The notes under the pieces: model-generated
What the model saw: only the letters and a program-made list of their open reading frames with translations
Told to the model about the DNA's origin: nothing
Databases searched by the model: none
Origin: Tetragonia tetragonoides
Lineage: Eukaryota; Streptophyta; Magnoliopsida; Caryophyllales; Aizoaceae
Reading direction: 5' to 3'
DNA length: 64,000 nt
Assembly: GCA_038025085.1 (NCBI GenBank)
Contig: CM076144.1
Span: 34,501,501 to 34,565,500, forward strand
Program-made: the position numbers and the translations under genes
Part shown: in pieces, positions 46,623 through 59,100 of the stretch
Layout: each line of letters starts with the position of its first letter
How positions within the stretch are numbered: position 1 is the stretch's first letter

Positions 46623-47608
46623 CCTTAAGACATGGTGGCACCTTCCTAATGGACCTATAAAAATGACCAGGCACACTTTGATTATAGCCGACCTACCGCC
46701 CATTTTATTTGATTAAGCCTGTATTATAGCCCCCCATAACTAACACTCTAACTTAAACTAGCTATAATACATAACGCTAATGGACATAGTCGCACCTTTA
46801 ATTTAATATAATGTAGTAGCTTATTATAAACCAAACCAACAGACCTTGATGATGATTGTGACATTGAAACCTCTAAAGAGTAGTCTAATTAAGATTAGAA
46901 ATATTGCCCTGCAATTATGTGGTAGGAGGTTCAATTTTCTATCGATTTTTGTATCTCCTTAGTAAAATATAAAAATTACGGTAATTAACATGATTTGTTG
47001 TAATCACAATCGATCAACTTGTTAAATTTTGCTTCCAAACAAATCATGTGGATGATCGTTGTGATATGAGATGATTTTTTTATGAGAAATTAAGTGACTT
47101 TGTAATAAGTCAATTTTTGGTCACCCGTTCCAAGTTTCCGGCCATACAAAATTTTCTCTTTTCACGATAAAACACCCTAAAATTTGTTACCGCTCATAAA
47201 TCATGATGATAGAAATAGCTAGTCATATTGTAAATGATAGGGAGGATGTTGCATTGATTTCCAACATCAAAATTTCCAGTGATTATGAATGCAATAAAAA
47301 AAAATATCCAACGATTTAATAGATTGTAAAACCAGAACTTTTCAGATCAATTATTAATCCCTTTGTTTTGAATGCAACTTATTCAGAAGAATTATATTAG
47401 AAATAACATTTCAAAAGATTATGTTCAAATAATATATTTTCTGGATTAATATGAAAAATATATTCATATAATATATTTTAAAATATCAAAAAAATTATTC
47501 AAATAATATATTTTCTGGATAAATATCTTGGCCATTGGTGCCAAGGGGGCATAAAGCTATGGTGCATTTCAAATTTATATGTTGGTTGAACCATTATGTA
47601 ATTTATTT
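46623..47608. other. TIP copy A upstream and intergenic DNA
   Basis: About 46630-46720 aligns with 50271-50360 upstream of copy B (shared 'gtggcacc' and 'accgcccatttt'). The rest is AT-rich without a recognised gene. Confidence 0.5.
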
Positions 47609-48173
47609 TTTTTTTGGGTGGGAGGGAGGGTACGCAGACCCAAAACAAATAAAAGCAGCTAAACTAAAATAAAACGAGGTCGAGCACGACCCATTTGATC
47701 ATCAAGCAAAACGCTCATCATCTCCGCAGGTGGTTCAGTGAACTCCTGGGCCATTTTCTAAGTATTGAAGTTGTAGTTTGCAGCAAGCCAGTCAACTGAG
47801 GCGTTGGCTTCGTGATAGACATGGTGTATGCGGATTTCCCATTGGGGTTGTGCTAGTAGTTTCTTGCATTGTTCCACTGTGAAGAAGTGTGGACTGTGGC
47901 TGGGAGTTGGATTGCGTAGCATGTCGAAGGCAAGTTCTGAATCCACTTCAATGAAAAGCTTTCTAACTCCAAACTTGTTTGCAATTCGAAGCCCATACAA
48001 CAGAGCCAGTAGCTCCGCCTTGACTGATTGTACAGCAGTCCAGTTTAACTGTGAACGCTCGTAAAAACGCTCCATTTTCACTCCGCAGCAACCCTCCACC
48101 ACCAGCAGGTCCTGGGTTCCCGCGAGACGCACCATTATGTACTTTGTTAAATGAGCTAATCGTCATTTTCATA
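47609..48173 (-). pseudogene. 5'-truncated LINE with RNase H domain
   Basis: On the minus strand: 'NGASRGNPGPAGGGGLLRSE', then after a shift 'SVKAELLALLYGLRIANKFG', 'LFIEVDSELAFDMLRN' and 'HHVYHEANASVDWLAANY'. This is the RVT_3 RNase H of a plant LINE, with the catalytic 'EVDSE' pattern. A 3' UTR and a poly(A) run (poly(T) at about 47609-47620 on the plus strand) follow. It inserted between the two aquaporin genes. Confidence 0.8.
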
Positions 48174-48651
48174 AGTCCATGTTACAACTGTATCTGTAAG
48201 GACTAAGGTTCATTAATTTCTTTCTTTCTTTCTTCACTTTTTTTTATTTTTTATTTTTGGTAAAATGTTGTATCTTTGATGTAGAAGCCTAATGATATAT
48301 GTCTTCTTAGAAGATGGATAAGCATGTCTTTTGTAGTAAAAAATTAAAAACTGTAGTATAAAAATGTATAATATAAATGTTTTTTTAGTAAAAAGACGTC
48401 CAGCTGTAAACTACGTAGTACGTAGAAATAGGTGATTTAAATTTTTGTGCCCAGCCATTAGGGATCGAATGGATTTCCAATATGATTTATTATGTACAGT
48501 ACATTGCTTCCAGAAAGAGGATCACACACACCATAGGCAGAAAATACATTACAAATAATACAATTCACAAATTTTCAACAATGGAAAACCACCAAATTAA
48601 AATGACAAATGAACTTGGGCATTCTCATCTAAAAGAAAAAGAACCATATTT
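48174..48651. other. Intergenic and 3' flank of TIP copy B
   Basis: AT-rich; includes a short TTTC repeat near 48220. No gene recognised. Confidence 0.4.
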
Positions 48652-50160
48652 TTAGGCATAGCTTCCTGAATCTGGAACAGAGGAATAGGAGCCAATGAAG
48701 ACATCTCCATAGACTAGGCCAGCAAGCCCACCTCCAATAAGTGGGCCAATCCAGTAGATCCAGCTCTGAGACAAGTCCCCGCTGACAATAGCTGGGCCGA
48801 ATGATCGGGCCGGGTTCATTGACCCACCACTGAATGGCCCGGCTGCCAGAATGTTAGCCCCAACGATGAACCCAATTGCAATTGGAGCAATTGTCCCAAG
48901 TGGGCCCTTCTTTGGGTCAGCGGCTGTGGCATAGACTGTGTACACGAGTGCAAAGGTTATGACGATCTCCATTACAATCCCCTCGAATGCGTTCATTCCT
49001 GAGGCAACTCCATGGGCTGGGATGCTCTGTTTTAGGATCAAAGTATTCAAACAAACCACAATTAATAAACTAGTAATCAAAGTGCTTCATAAGTTTGAAC
49101 ATCTTGTATGAGCTAAGTTTTATGTGAAATCGTTTAATTAAGATCATATATAATAAGTGATTCTTGTGTAATAGTCATAGTTATGGCGTTTGACGACCTG
49201 TATAATCGACTTTATTTCCATCTTTCAGTCGAGAACCGTAAACAATACAAATATCATTGTAATTCACTAATCGTACAAAGTGTCATTTAGGATATCTTGT
49301 TTGAGATTAATAGTCAAAATTCATATGTTAACCTTAAAAGTCAAATGTGGACATAAATATTTAGGAGATATATAGTTCCGAGTCTAGTCACATGTTATTG
49401 CTATCGATATAAATGACGGTCTGATTATTTACCGTTTTGATAAAAACTCCTAATCTCCTATGTTTATGAAAATTAAAGAGACTCTCATAAAGTAATTTAA
49501 ACTAATAATATGACTAATAATAATCCCGAATAGATAATAACTACTTTACTAGCATAATTGATGGTTTTGCTTATATATATACATGCATACATAAAATAGA
49601 TAGTAGAAAGTAAAGATTAAATTAAGCTTACCATTCCATTGGTTACATATTTGAGGAGGAGGCAAGCAACAACGGAGCCAAGGACTTGGGCAACCCAATA
49701 GAAAAGGCCAGTGAGGATAGAAATGTTGCCTCCAATGGCCAATCCAAAGGTAACAGCTGGGTTCAAATGTCCACCTGAAATGTTGGCTGCTATGGACACC
49801 CCAACAAACAATGCAAATGCATGAGCTAGAGCCACTGCAACTAGCCCTGCCGGGTCTAGTGCTCCATCACTTGTTACCTTGCCTGCACGCGCATAAATAA
49901 AGCCATAGTCGCGATTAGAAATCAAGAGATGCTCCGGTGGTTAGAGTATCGCTCTCGAAACCACTCATAATTACACAAAAACAAATAGGATGAGTAACAA
50001 GTTGAAATTAAGTACTCGTAATACTCTACTTACTGAAAGCTATTGCAGAACCCACTCCTGCAAAAACAAAAAGGAGAGTGGCAATAAATTCAGCTAAGTA
50101 GGCCTTGAGTGAACTAACGCTAAAAGAGTCACCAATGCTACCAAAACACAACTTCACCAT
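48652..50160 (-). CDS. TIP2: Tonoplast intrinsic protein (TIP2-type aquaporin), copy B
   Basis: Exons 50034-50160, 49632-49882 and 48652-49026 on the minus strand give 250 residues; introns are GT-AG with the same positions and phases as copy A. Starts '[20 protein letters not shown]'; contains '[12 protein letters not shown]' and '[11 protein letters not shown]', both NPA motifs, and ends '[10 protein letters not shown]'. Same selectivity-filter residues as copy A, predicting a vacuolar-membrane water/ammonia channel of the TIP2 class. Intron 2 has a normal acceptor (ttaaaacag). A good TATA box lies about 95 bp upstream of the ATG. Compared with copy A, protein differences are few and conservative. 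This is the more normal copy of the pair. Confidence 0.92.
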
Positions 50161-50252
50161 GTTGATTAATCTCAAAAATATTGATTAGGGGAATGGTTTA
50201 ATTAGTTAACTCAAAGTTCTTGATGGGCTTATGAAGGCTTGACATTGCACTG

Positions 50253-50260
50253 TTTATATA
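50253..50260 (-). promoter_or_regulatory. TATA box of TIP copy B
   Basis: Minus strand TATATAAA about 95 bp before the ATG, in a block conserved with copy A's upstream region. Confidence 0.65.
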
Positions 50261-50411
50261 ATCCTCAAGCCATTGTGGCACCGTCCAGGGACCCACATGA
50301 ATGACCTGGCATCTTTTCATCATTAGCCGACCACCGCCCATTTTTATTTTTTGATTAAGGCCACCAATAATAATATTAAGAAGCCCGTTAGTTCAAACTC
50401 TTTGGACCCTT

Positions 50412-50591
50412 ATCAATAAGTGGTTGATGTGAGTGATTCGGCACTCTTATCCCTTAAGTAAGGTCGAGGGTTTGAATATTGTGAATGGAGAAACTATTTA
50501 GACAGAGCACTTTACCCCTTTGTGGGGCGATCCGGTGCAAATATGATTAGTATTATTGGCCCAAAAAACTTAGGTAAACATGTGATTAAAC

Positions 50592-50636
<45 letters not shown>
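50412..50636 (+). mobile_element. tRNA-type SINE with poly(A) tail, copy B
   Basis: Starts 'atcaataagtggttgatgtg', has a B-box-like 'ggtcgagggtttgaat' (about 50462), a 3' part with 'ggggcgatccggtgcaaat', and a 44-nt poly(A) (50593-50636). Flanked by a target duplication of about 14 bp: 'actctttggaccctt' (before) and 'actctttggccctt' (after, 50635 on). Related to the degenerate copy at 24365. Confidence 0.75.
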
Positions 50637-50640
<4 letters not shown>

Positions 50641-52069
50641 TTGGCCCTTTGGTCTATATAAGTAATTTTGATTCATTCGAATATTCATATCAAAGTATAC
50701 TGTTTAATTATTATGATAAAAGGTGTAACTCTCATCTCCAACAATTAAATTTGATTAATTAGTAATTAGCCGGGCATCCACCAACTAAAGTCTAAAGATG
50801 ATGATGATCAAGAATCTAAAAAAAATAATCACACGGTGGAAGCTGCTCCATGAAGGTACATATAATGAACTATTTATTTGGTAATTGATATGGACGTGCA
50901 AACATTTTATATAAGTCACTAATTTTTAACGTAGCTAGTGCTCTTACGATGTGATAGAAATAGTGCTTATTATGTAGGTCACTAATTTTTTAAATGATGC
51001 TTAAGTAAGCTATTAGTTGGGGATGTTGGATTTATTTGATGTTTATCTCCATAAAGGTCACATATTGTAGCAGAAAAGGGAGATCTTTTAAATTAGTGGC
51101 TTTGGCTTTTAGTTAAACTAGATTATCCAGTATGAATGAATATGAATCTTTGTAATTAGGGATGACAACTACACCTGCACCGATGGGTATCTATCCATCT
51201 AATTAACTTGTTGAAATAAATGAAGATGAATTAGATATAAATGTAAACGTATCAGATATGGATGACGCGTATATCATATTCATGTATTCTTTTAAATTCT
51301 AATTTTTTTTAAACTCTTGTATCTATATCGTCTTATTTTTGTTCAATTCTCAACTCGCAAATTTAAAAAAAAAAATTATATCTAGATCATCAATAAAGTC
51401 CTCTAATTTAACCAAACTCGACTAACATTGGCAAATCTATATATATACGTGCATACATGATCTATACAGTATACACATACATTTTCTTCATTGTCTCCCA
51501 ATTAGGGTAGAAAATATTAACACGACACGACAATATGATAAATCACTAAAAGAAATATAAACAAAATACGACACATATACGGAACATAGATAATCTAAAT
51601 TTAACACAATTACACCAATTTATCGTAAAATATTATTAGTTCTATTACATGTACATATAAACAAAACCGTCAAAAATGTCAGAATGTTATTTGTAAGTTT
51701 GAAGTCCTCCTTTCTAGTATAAATGTATGATGCATATTCTCTTTGAAGGCTTTGTGGGTTAAGGTAGGATGATCACTATTTAATATTTGTTGTTTGTTTT
51801 TTTTTAAAGATGGGGCGCTAATTGAGCTCGCTATATATTTTTTATCGTCGGTTAGTTAGTAGAGGGGGAGGGAAATGATTGCTATTCGAACTCTATGGGC
51901 AGCCTAGCCCCAATAACGCCTTCCAGTTCAACCCAAAAAAAAGGGTCAAAACATTCGGCATGAAATAAGAAAGGAAAATTTTCATTTAGGTGCTTTGAAG
52001 TTTTGCCGTATTATTTTTTAAGTTATATGTAATTTGAATAATTTTACTTAGGTGACACAAGGTTTTGTA
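50637..52069. other. Intergenic, AT-rich
   Basis: No gene recognised. Confidence 0.35.
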
Positions 52070-52307
52070 CTTTCTCTGTCCCAAATTTATCTTTACATTG
52101 AATTTTGACCACTTATTTGTAAAAAGTTACAAAGTTTTATAATGTGAAAATAGTATTAGTAGATTCATTTTAAAAAGTATTTTCAAAATATCATCTTAAT
52201 TATAACTATAAGTCCTATAATTATGAAATTATAAAATATTCATGGTCAAGTAGTGTCTTGGAGACCGTGAAAAGTCCAATGTAAAGATAAACATGGGACT
52301 GAGGGAG
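52070..52307. mobile_element. Stowaway-type MITE
   Basis: 238 bp flanked by TA (52068-52069, 52308-52309). Left end CTTTCTCTGTCCCAAATTTA, right end complement CTCCCTCAGTCCCATGTTTA; arms continue with TCTTTACATTG. The CTCCCTC.GTCCCA signature is typical of Stowaway (Tc1/mariner). Confidence 0.8.
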
Positions 52308-52309
52308 TA

Positions 52310-53118
52310 AATAATATCACGTAGGTGACAGGTGATGACGAATGCTAACTTCCATTAACTTTTGCTGACGTGTGAAGGGCGATTATCCTTAATAACCCGA
52401 TTAATATTGATTAACGTGCTAAAATATTGACACCTTAACCCGAACCCGAACCCGAACCCAAACCGACATGATACAACCCACCGGCTACCGCATTCTCCAA
52501 ACTCGCAAACCGCAAAGAGATTTCCAACAAACAGCCCGCAACAATGTAACATCACCTGCCTGTTGAATTGTTGCCCTACAGAGAGAGAAAGAGAGGGAGA
52601 GAGACGCCATCCACCATCATGAATGATGACGATCAATTCAGTATTCAACATCACCTGTTGTTTACTGATTCGAAAGGGAAGAAAATGGAGGCTACAGTAT
52701 GACAGGTCAAATTTAATGCATCCCCTCATTCAATGCTCTCAACGCCACACAAAGGACCTCCATTCAATTCAATTCAATAGCTATTGTCCCACATTTTAGG
52801 GGTATAAGGTATAACTCTATATATAATTCAAAATTTATTCAACTTTATTCTTCCCCTCCCCCCAAATTTACTGCTATAACAGGTATATCAGCATCATCTA
52901 TCATCATTCAATTTCAGTTTTTTTTCAAACTTATTGTGTTGTCTTTGTCACTTGTCCTTACATAATTTACTACCCTCTCACTGCTACATTTGAAATTAAG
53001 TAGTTGAAGCACTGTAAACAGATTCCCACTATATACATATATACATACATGCTGGTTTTATATAGTAGAAGGAGGTAGAAGGAGGATTTGGGTTTTGGGA
53101 GTAACTACTATAGTAAGT
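52310..53118 (+). promoter_or_regulatory. Upstream/5' UTR region of the DUF547 gene
   Basis: No coding. Contains GA-rich 'agagagagaaagagaggga' near 52578 and a TATA-like 'ttttatatagtag' near 53056, about 60 bp before the ATG. Confidence 0.35.
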
Positions 53119-56100
53119 ATGAACAGTTCAGAGAAAACCCAGAAAACTAGAAAAGAAAGATTTCATCTTTTTGAGAAATTTTTGATGGGTCGTTTGAGTG
53201 TTGGACAAAATGATGTAGGGATTGTTGGGGAGAGAGAAAATGGAGTTCCTGCCTGTCATAGGCGCTCAAGGAGGTGACAACATTTCATTGCTCCCCTTTT
53301 TTTCTGTTGTTCATCTTCTTACTTTCTTTGTTTTTGTTTTTTTAGTGATGGTTTTCATATTATTTTGTGACGCAAGTTTTGGACTTTTATTTGTTTATTA
53401 CTCCAGAAACTGGGGTTGAATTTTCATTCGTGTTTAATCTATTCCCTTGAATGTATTATGGGCCAGGCATTCACTACCAACTGTGGGATAGTGACTAGTC
53501 TCATTTTCCTACTAATATGAGGTCAAGGTCTCAAAGGTTAGGGTTGATGTAATATATTTTATGTGGTTTCTGAGTTGTGATTATCTGCTTTCACTCCTTT
53601 GGGATCTTTGACAAAAGGAGTTGACATTGTTTGACATTTAAATCAGTGGAATTTGTTTAGAAATGACAGGTTTTTATCTTTTTGAGGGCTGTCAGTAATT
53701 TCTCTGATTCAATGATTTTAATTTGGGTAACAAGACTAACAACTAACAAGAACAAGACAGGGTGAGCGAAGTAGATGAAAATCCTGTGAATAACACACTA
53801 CTGAGTTTTCTTAATCAAATTTTAACAACTGACAAACTTTTTGTGATCAGTGTTGAATGTTAGTTAGTTATGTTGGGAAGACATTGATGTGTCATCAGTG
53901 TTGTTTACCATAATTGGACGACGAGCATATGTATATCACTTTCTAATTATCTCCTTCTGTTATTCAGCGCTTCTGACAAGAATGGTGATATTTCAAGAGT
54001 AGGAGTTCCCTACTCTATTGAATGCAGTCAGAACTCATCAACTGTAAGTTCACAATTCCCTTCTTTTTTTTCAGTACATTCATTTTGAGTGAAGCTTGGC
54101 CAAACAAAGATGATCACTAGGAATGTAGATTGTAAAATAGATTGGAATTGGTCTGATGGAACATGAAACTTAATCCTATATTAAAAGAGCAATTGTATGA
54201 ATAGCCTTCAAGGAAATTCACATTGCCTGTGTTCCTGCTTTACTCACAGGATTCACCAATTTCCACGAGGGTGTATGGCTCCCAAAGGCCTCCCACTAGA
54301 GACTCCGTTGATTCAATTACAAGCTCATCAAACCACCATGTCTCTTTGGAAAAGGATGTAAGTTTTCGTGTTGGATGTCTTTGCCTTTTAAACTCTATTT
54401 TCAATTGAGACAATGGTGCTTATCCGAGGTTTATTATCGTTTGCTTAACACATTTCTTCTACTATGATGTAATGCTAAATTGCTAACTGCAGGTACAGCT
54501 ACTTCAATTCCAGCTGCAGCAAGAGAAATCTATGCGGATTATGCTCGAGAAGGCAATTGGCCGTGCTTCAAGTACTTTGTCTCCAGGACATAGGCATTTT
54601 GCTTCCCAGGTAACTCAAGATCCAAAACTATGCAGTATTTCTAGTTGGACCAGTTGCTGAAACAGATTGGAACTATCTTAAGGTTTTATCTGATGTTATC
54701 ATCCACTCTTAGCATAAGAGAGTAGAAGCTTTAGGGCCCGTTTGGCCTAGTTTCTTGGATTTTGAGTTTCCCCCTCCTAAAAATGAGGATAGAAATTGAA
54801 CTTCCAAATTTTGATCTAATTTCTAGTCCCATTTATTTTGTTAGAAACTCATTGGGGAGGAGGAGGGGAGGAGGGTCTAAGGAAGAGAAACTCAAAATCC
54901 TAGAAACTAGGCCAAACATACACTTAATCCTCTTGCCTATGGACACATTGTCCAATTTGTGTTAGTTCCTTATATAGATGGTGCAAGTTCATTGCTAACA
55001 TTTGGCTCTCTGAGTTTGTTTCTTGTCGTACTAGATCTTTTGACATTTGTTAACCAGCCCCTAACTGTTGGCTTCTTTCAGACGAAGGAGCTGATTGCTG
55101 AGATCGACTTACTTGAACGAGAGCTTGCCAATCGGGAGCAGCATGTTCTTACTCTCTACAGGAACATATTTGAACAGTGTGCTAGTCGGCCACCTTCTCA
55201 GCAAAGCTCAGGAATTAGTTCTCCTGCTCATATTAGAAACAAAACAAGGAAACACCCGAGTATAATTTCAAGCGCATTTTGTTCCTCAAAGAAGTTCCCC
55301 CTACGAGCTCTTTCGTTTAAAAGCAATTCGGGGAAAAAAGATAGCAAGACTAGACATGTGTCATTGTGCACGGGGAAAGTTGACATAGATCATGAGAAGT
55401 CTTGTTCTAGTAAGGTATGCAGCTTGCTTCTTTAACTCCTTGGAATAATATGTGACTCTTAACTTAGTTATGGCATTGCAAATTACAGTGTGCCTGGGCA
55501 AGGACCAAAATATTTTATATCCACAGGCCTACATGTGTTGCAGATCATACCAATATGTATATTAGTCAACTCCCAAGAATTTTGCAGATATTACCAAGAA
55601 TTTTGCTGATATTCTTCATAGATATTTTTATGAGTGATTGTAAAAAGATTGAATTAGCTATAGGTTTCACATAATGGAAATATGTGCAATTCCTTTGGGA
55701 TTAATGACAGTGAAGTTGGCATGGTCATTCGGTATCAGTTGGTACAGAATCAGAGCTATGCCAGATAAATTGGTGTTTAATCCTACTGTACCGACACAAA
55801 TGATTTCATTTCTTGGATACTAGTCATACGAGCAAAGGGAGCTAAATTACTTGAGTGATCTAAATAAGACTACGGTTTTAGAAAAGGGAGTGGCCCACTT
55901 TTACTTGGCTCATTTCTTTGTTCAAATGTCTTGTCTGGAATACATTGATCCACATTTTCTAGTCTATTGGTAAATGGCCCATAAAGCTTCATTTGTGGTA
56001 TCTAATCATATGGGACCAGGTCAACTGGGGCCAAATGGATTATATTTAAATGAGCTGATGAGGGACTGATTTTGCACATGCTAAGATAGAATAAGTTTTG

Positions 56101-59100
56101 CAGTTTGCAAATGAGTGCTGTATTCACTATCTGGCTTCACTTGGCCTAAATAGAAACCAATTTAGCTACTTGGTACAGGTCTCCTTGTGCTTGGCTTCCA
56201 CATACACAATCAGTAAGTGGAAGATGAGCTCATGTGGTGTGAGATAAATGGAAGGCTACAAAGGGAGCATATGATTGCAGCTACTCCATTGATACAAATA
56301 GGGCAATGGGGATGAAAATTTTGATACTGGGTTTGTGATTTATTGAATTAGTACCAGTGAGTGGATTTGATCTGAGACAGAAGCCATATGAAACTAACTA
56401 GAAATGACCCACATGCCTTGGATATACCGTCATTCTTACTTTCTTTGTTCCATTTTTTAGAGTTGCATAAGAGATAGCCTCTAGCACCACCTGACACTAT
56501 TCTCGAGCTGGTGGTAGTGCCACTCAGAAGGGAGGGGAAGGGTGTGGGAGTATGGTGATGTAATCCAACTATCAAATAGTACTCCCCCAACCTCATACTG
56601 GTATTCGGACCCCCAGTCGCACTGGCCCTTACATCTCGTGGTTGAAAAAAAGAAGCTGAAGTATTGTCATCTTTGTCTGCCTTCCCCTGGTTCTATCAGT
56701 CTGTTTTCTTCACTGCATGTTCTCTTCTCAGTTTGTTGTCCCCTCCCACTCCCCAAGTTCAGTTGTGGAATTTGATGTTGATTTTTCTAAAAAAAAAATT
56801 CAAAAATGTTCCAGGTTCACGGCAAGTCACCGACCAGAGAGAAAACTTCTGCTTTGCGTACTTTAAAGGATCATCTCCATCAGTGTCCTTGCAAGTTGTC
56901 TGAGGAAATGGTTAGGTGCATGGCTTCAGTATACAGCTGGCTCTACAGCACAGAAACTTCAGGCAATACCCAATCATCTACCCCATCAAACTCAAAATCA
57001 TGTTCTAATCTTGACCCCCAGCTTCCTGATGCGGAAAACCATACTTCCAAGTCCATGGTAGAGATATACTCAATGTCAACAGACAAAAACCAATTCTCTC
57101 GTGCCTCTTGTGCAATCAACAGCTATAGGTTGGTTCCGTTTTCAATTTACTTTTATGAGTGTGCTCTACACCAAACCACATTTCCCTAAGGAATTTGTCT
57201 GAGGCTTCTCTATTGGGTCCAAATCACACCCTGTCTAAGTCCCGCAAATGAATGTTAGTATACAATTGCGCCTTTTTTTCTTTCAATAAAGTTGTATACA
57301 GTTGCTTTATATACCTACCAAGGGAGTTAGTATAGGTGGATTTTTATTAAACTGGTCTTCTTCTGTAAGAAAGGGCCACTCTGTTATGTTTGATATTGAG
57401 TTTGATTTGTATGTAAGAAGTAAAATTTTCACGGTCTTTAGAGTCAAAACTTTTCTTGTTTGTAGTGTTTGTTAGTAATCTGTCCTTAATTCTCATTGGT
57501 TCTTGCTAATTCTGGAGCTCTGTACTGACATAAACTTCATAGTCTGATATTCTAGTAACGGTTTTTCTATTTTCTTAGAATATCTGTCCTGCCTGGGATT
57601 TGGTTTTACTACTCTGAACTCTGTATAGAACTATAGATAGACTAGAGAGAAATGGGAGTGAGCCTTTGGTTCCCTGGTAATTCGCCATTTGGGTTTAAGT
57701 TGAAACTTGAATATGGTAGTTCTGGCACTGTTTGCAGTATCTGTAGTTTGCATTTCTTATTGATGCTAGGGACAAGATATGCTGTTCCAGATACTCCTCC
57801 CTCTTAAATGCAATCTGTCATGTATGATGATGTTTATAGTTTGGAGCTTCTTTGCTATATATCTCCAAGTGCTGAATTCATCATATTCTCGTATTGCAGA
57901 ACCCTTGTTGAGCAACTGGAAAGGGTGAATGTGTGTCAAATGGAAGCCAAAGCCCAGATTGCATTCTGGATCAACATCTACAATTCTCAGATAATGCATG
58001 TAAGGACCATGTAATTATGTGCTGGTGCTTGATTTGGCTTGCTTGTTTGTTTTTCATTGGAACTCTCTTTCTTTTGTCTTCTGCAGGCATATTTAGCATA
58101 TGGAATCCCCCATAGCTCTCTGAGAAGATTAGGTCTGTTCCACAAGGTACTGCACTTCTATGATTAACTTACTATCTCAGATTTTTTTCCAACCATTTTC
58201 AATACATCGTAGAATGTGTAAATGCCTAGGAACTACTAGGAAAATCTAACAGCTGTATACTTATATTCTCTGTTGCAACACTGAAATGACCTTTCTACGA
58301 TTGAGCCATCTTACAATGAGAAAAGAATGTTGCCTTTCATAAAATCAACAATCTACTCTGAACTTCCCATTCCGTCCTTTCTGGCATCTATTTAGAGATG
58401 ATTTTATATAATATTATAAATGTACCACTGACTAGAGACTAGAGAGTATATTATCACTAACCAAACTAACTCTGAAAGCTGTATCCCCCCCCCTCCCTCT
58501 TTCTCTCTCCTCTTTTGGAGGGTGGTAACTGGCAACCTTCTGTGCTTGGACCTGAATAAATGATTCTGACAGATAAATAGATTAGGCATTTTTGAGTCAG
58601 TTTATGCATTTTTTGAGGTGCACAAAGTACTCTGGGTTGGCCCATCTGGCTGAGATCAAATAGGTTTGTTTGAGACTTCTGGTTTTGACTTTTACTTTCT
58701 TCCCATCTGGTTATCAGCTGCTTGTATGTCACTTACACAAAATTAGCTGGCACTCTTCAGACAACCTAATTTTTAAGAATGAGCTCTGAAATTAAAATGT
58801 GTCATCGTTTTCGGAAGGCCGAAAATAGTAGTGATACCCAATCTAGAAGTCCACACCTGAAGTTCCAGAGCTCTATGATGTACAGTTCTACACCATTGAA
58901 TTATGTTATATGGACCGTCTTTCCGAAAAATGTACGCATATCAGATACTCACTTGGAGATGGATAGCTACACTTCAAAAGGGCCAACACTAAGACTTGGA
59001 ACACATACCCTGTTACCCATGTTGGATAGTTATATTCCGAGCCTCTAGTTCATGTAACTCAGATGTTGATCATAGATATGTGATGCTTTCCCTGATCAGA

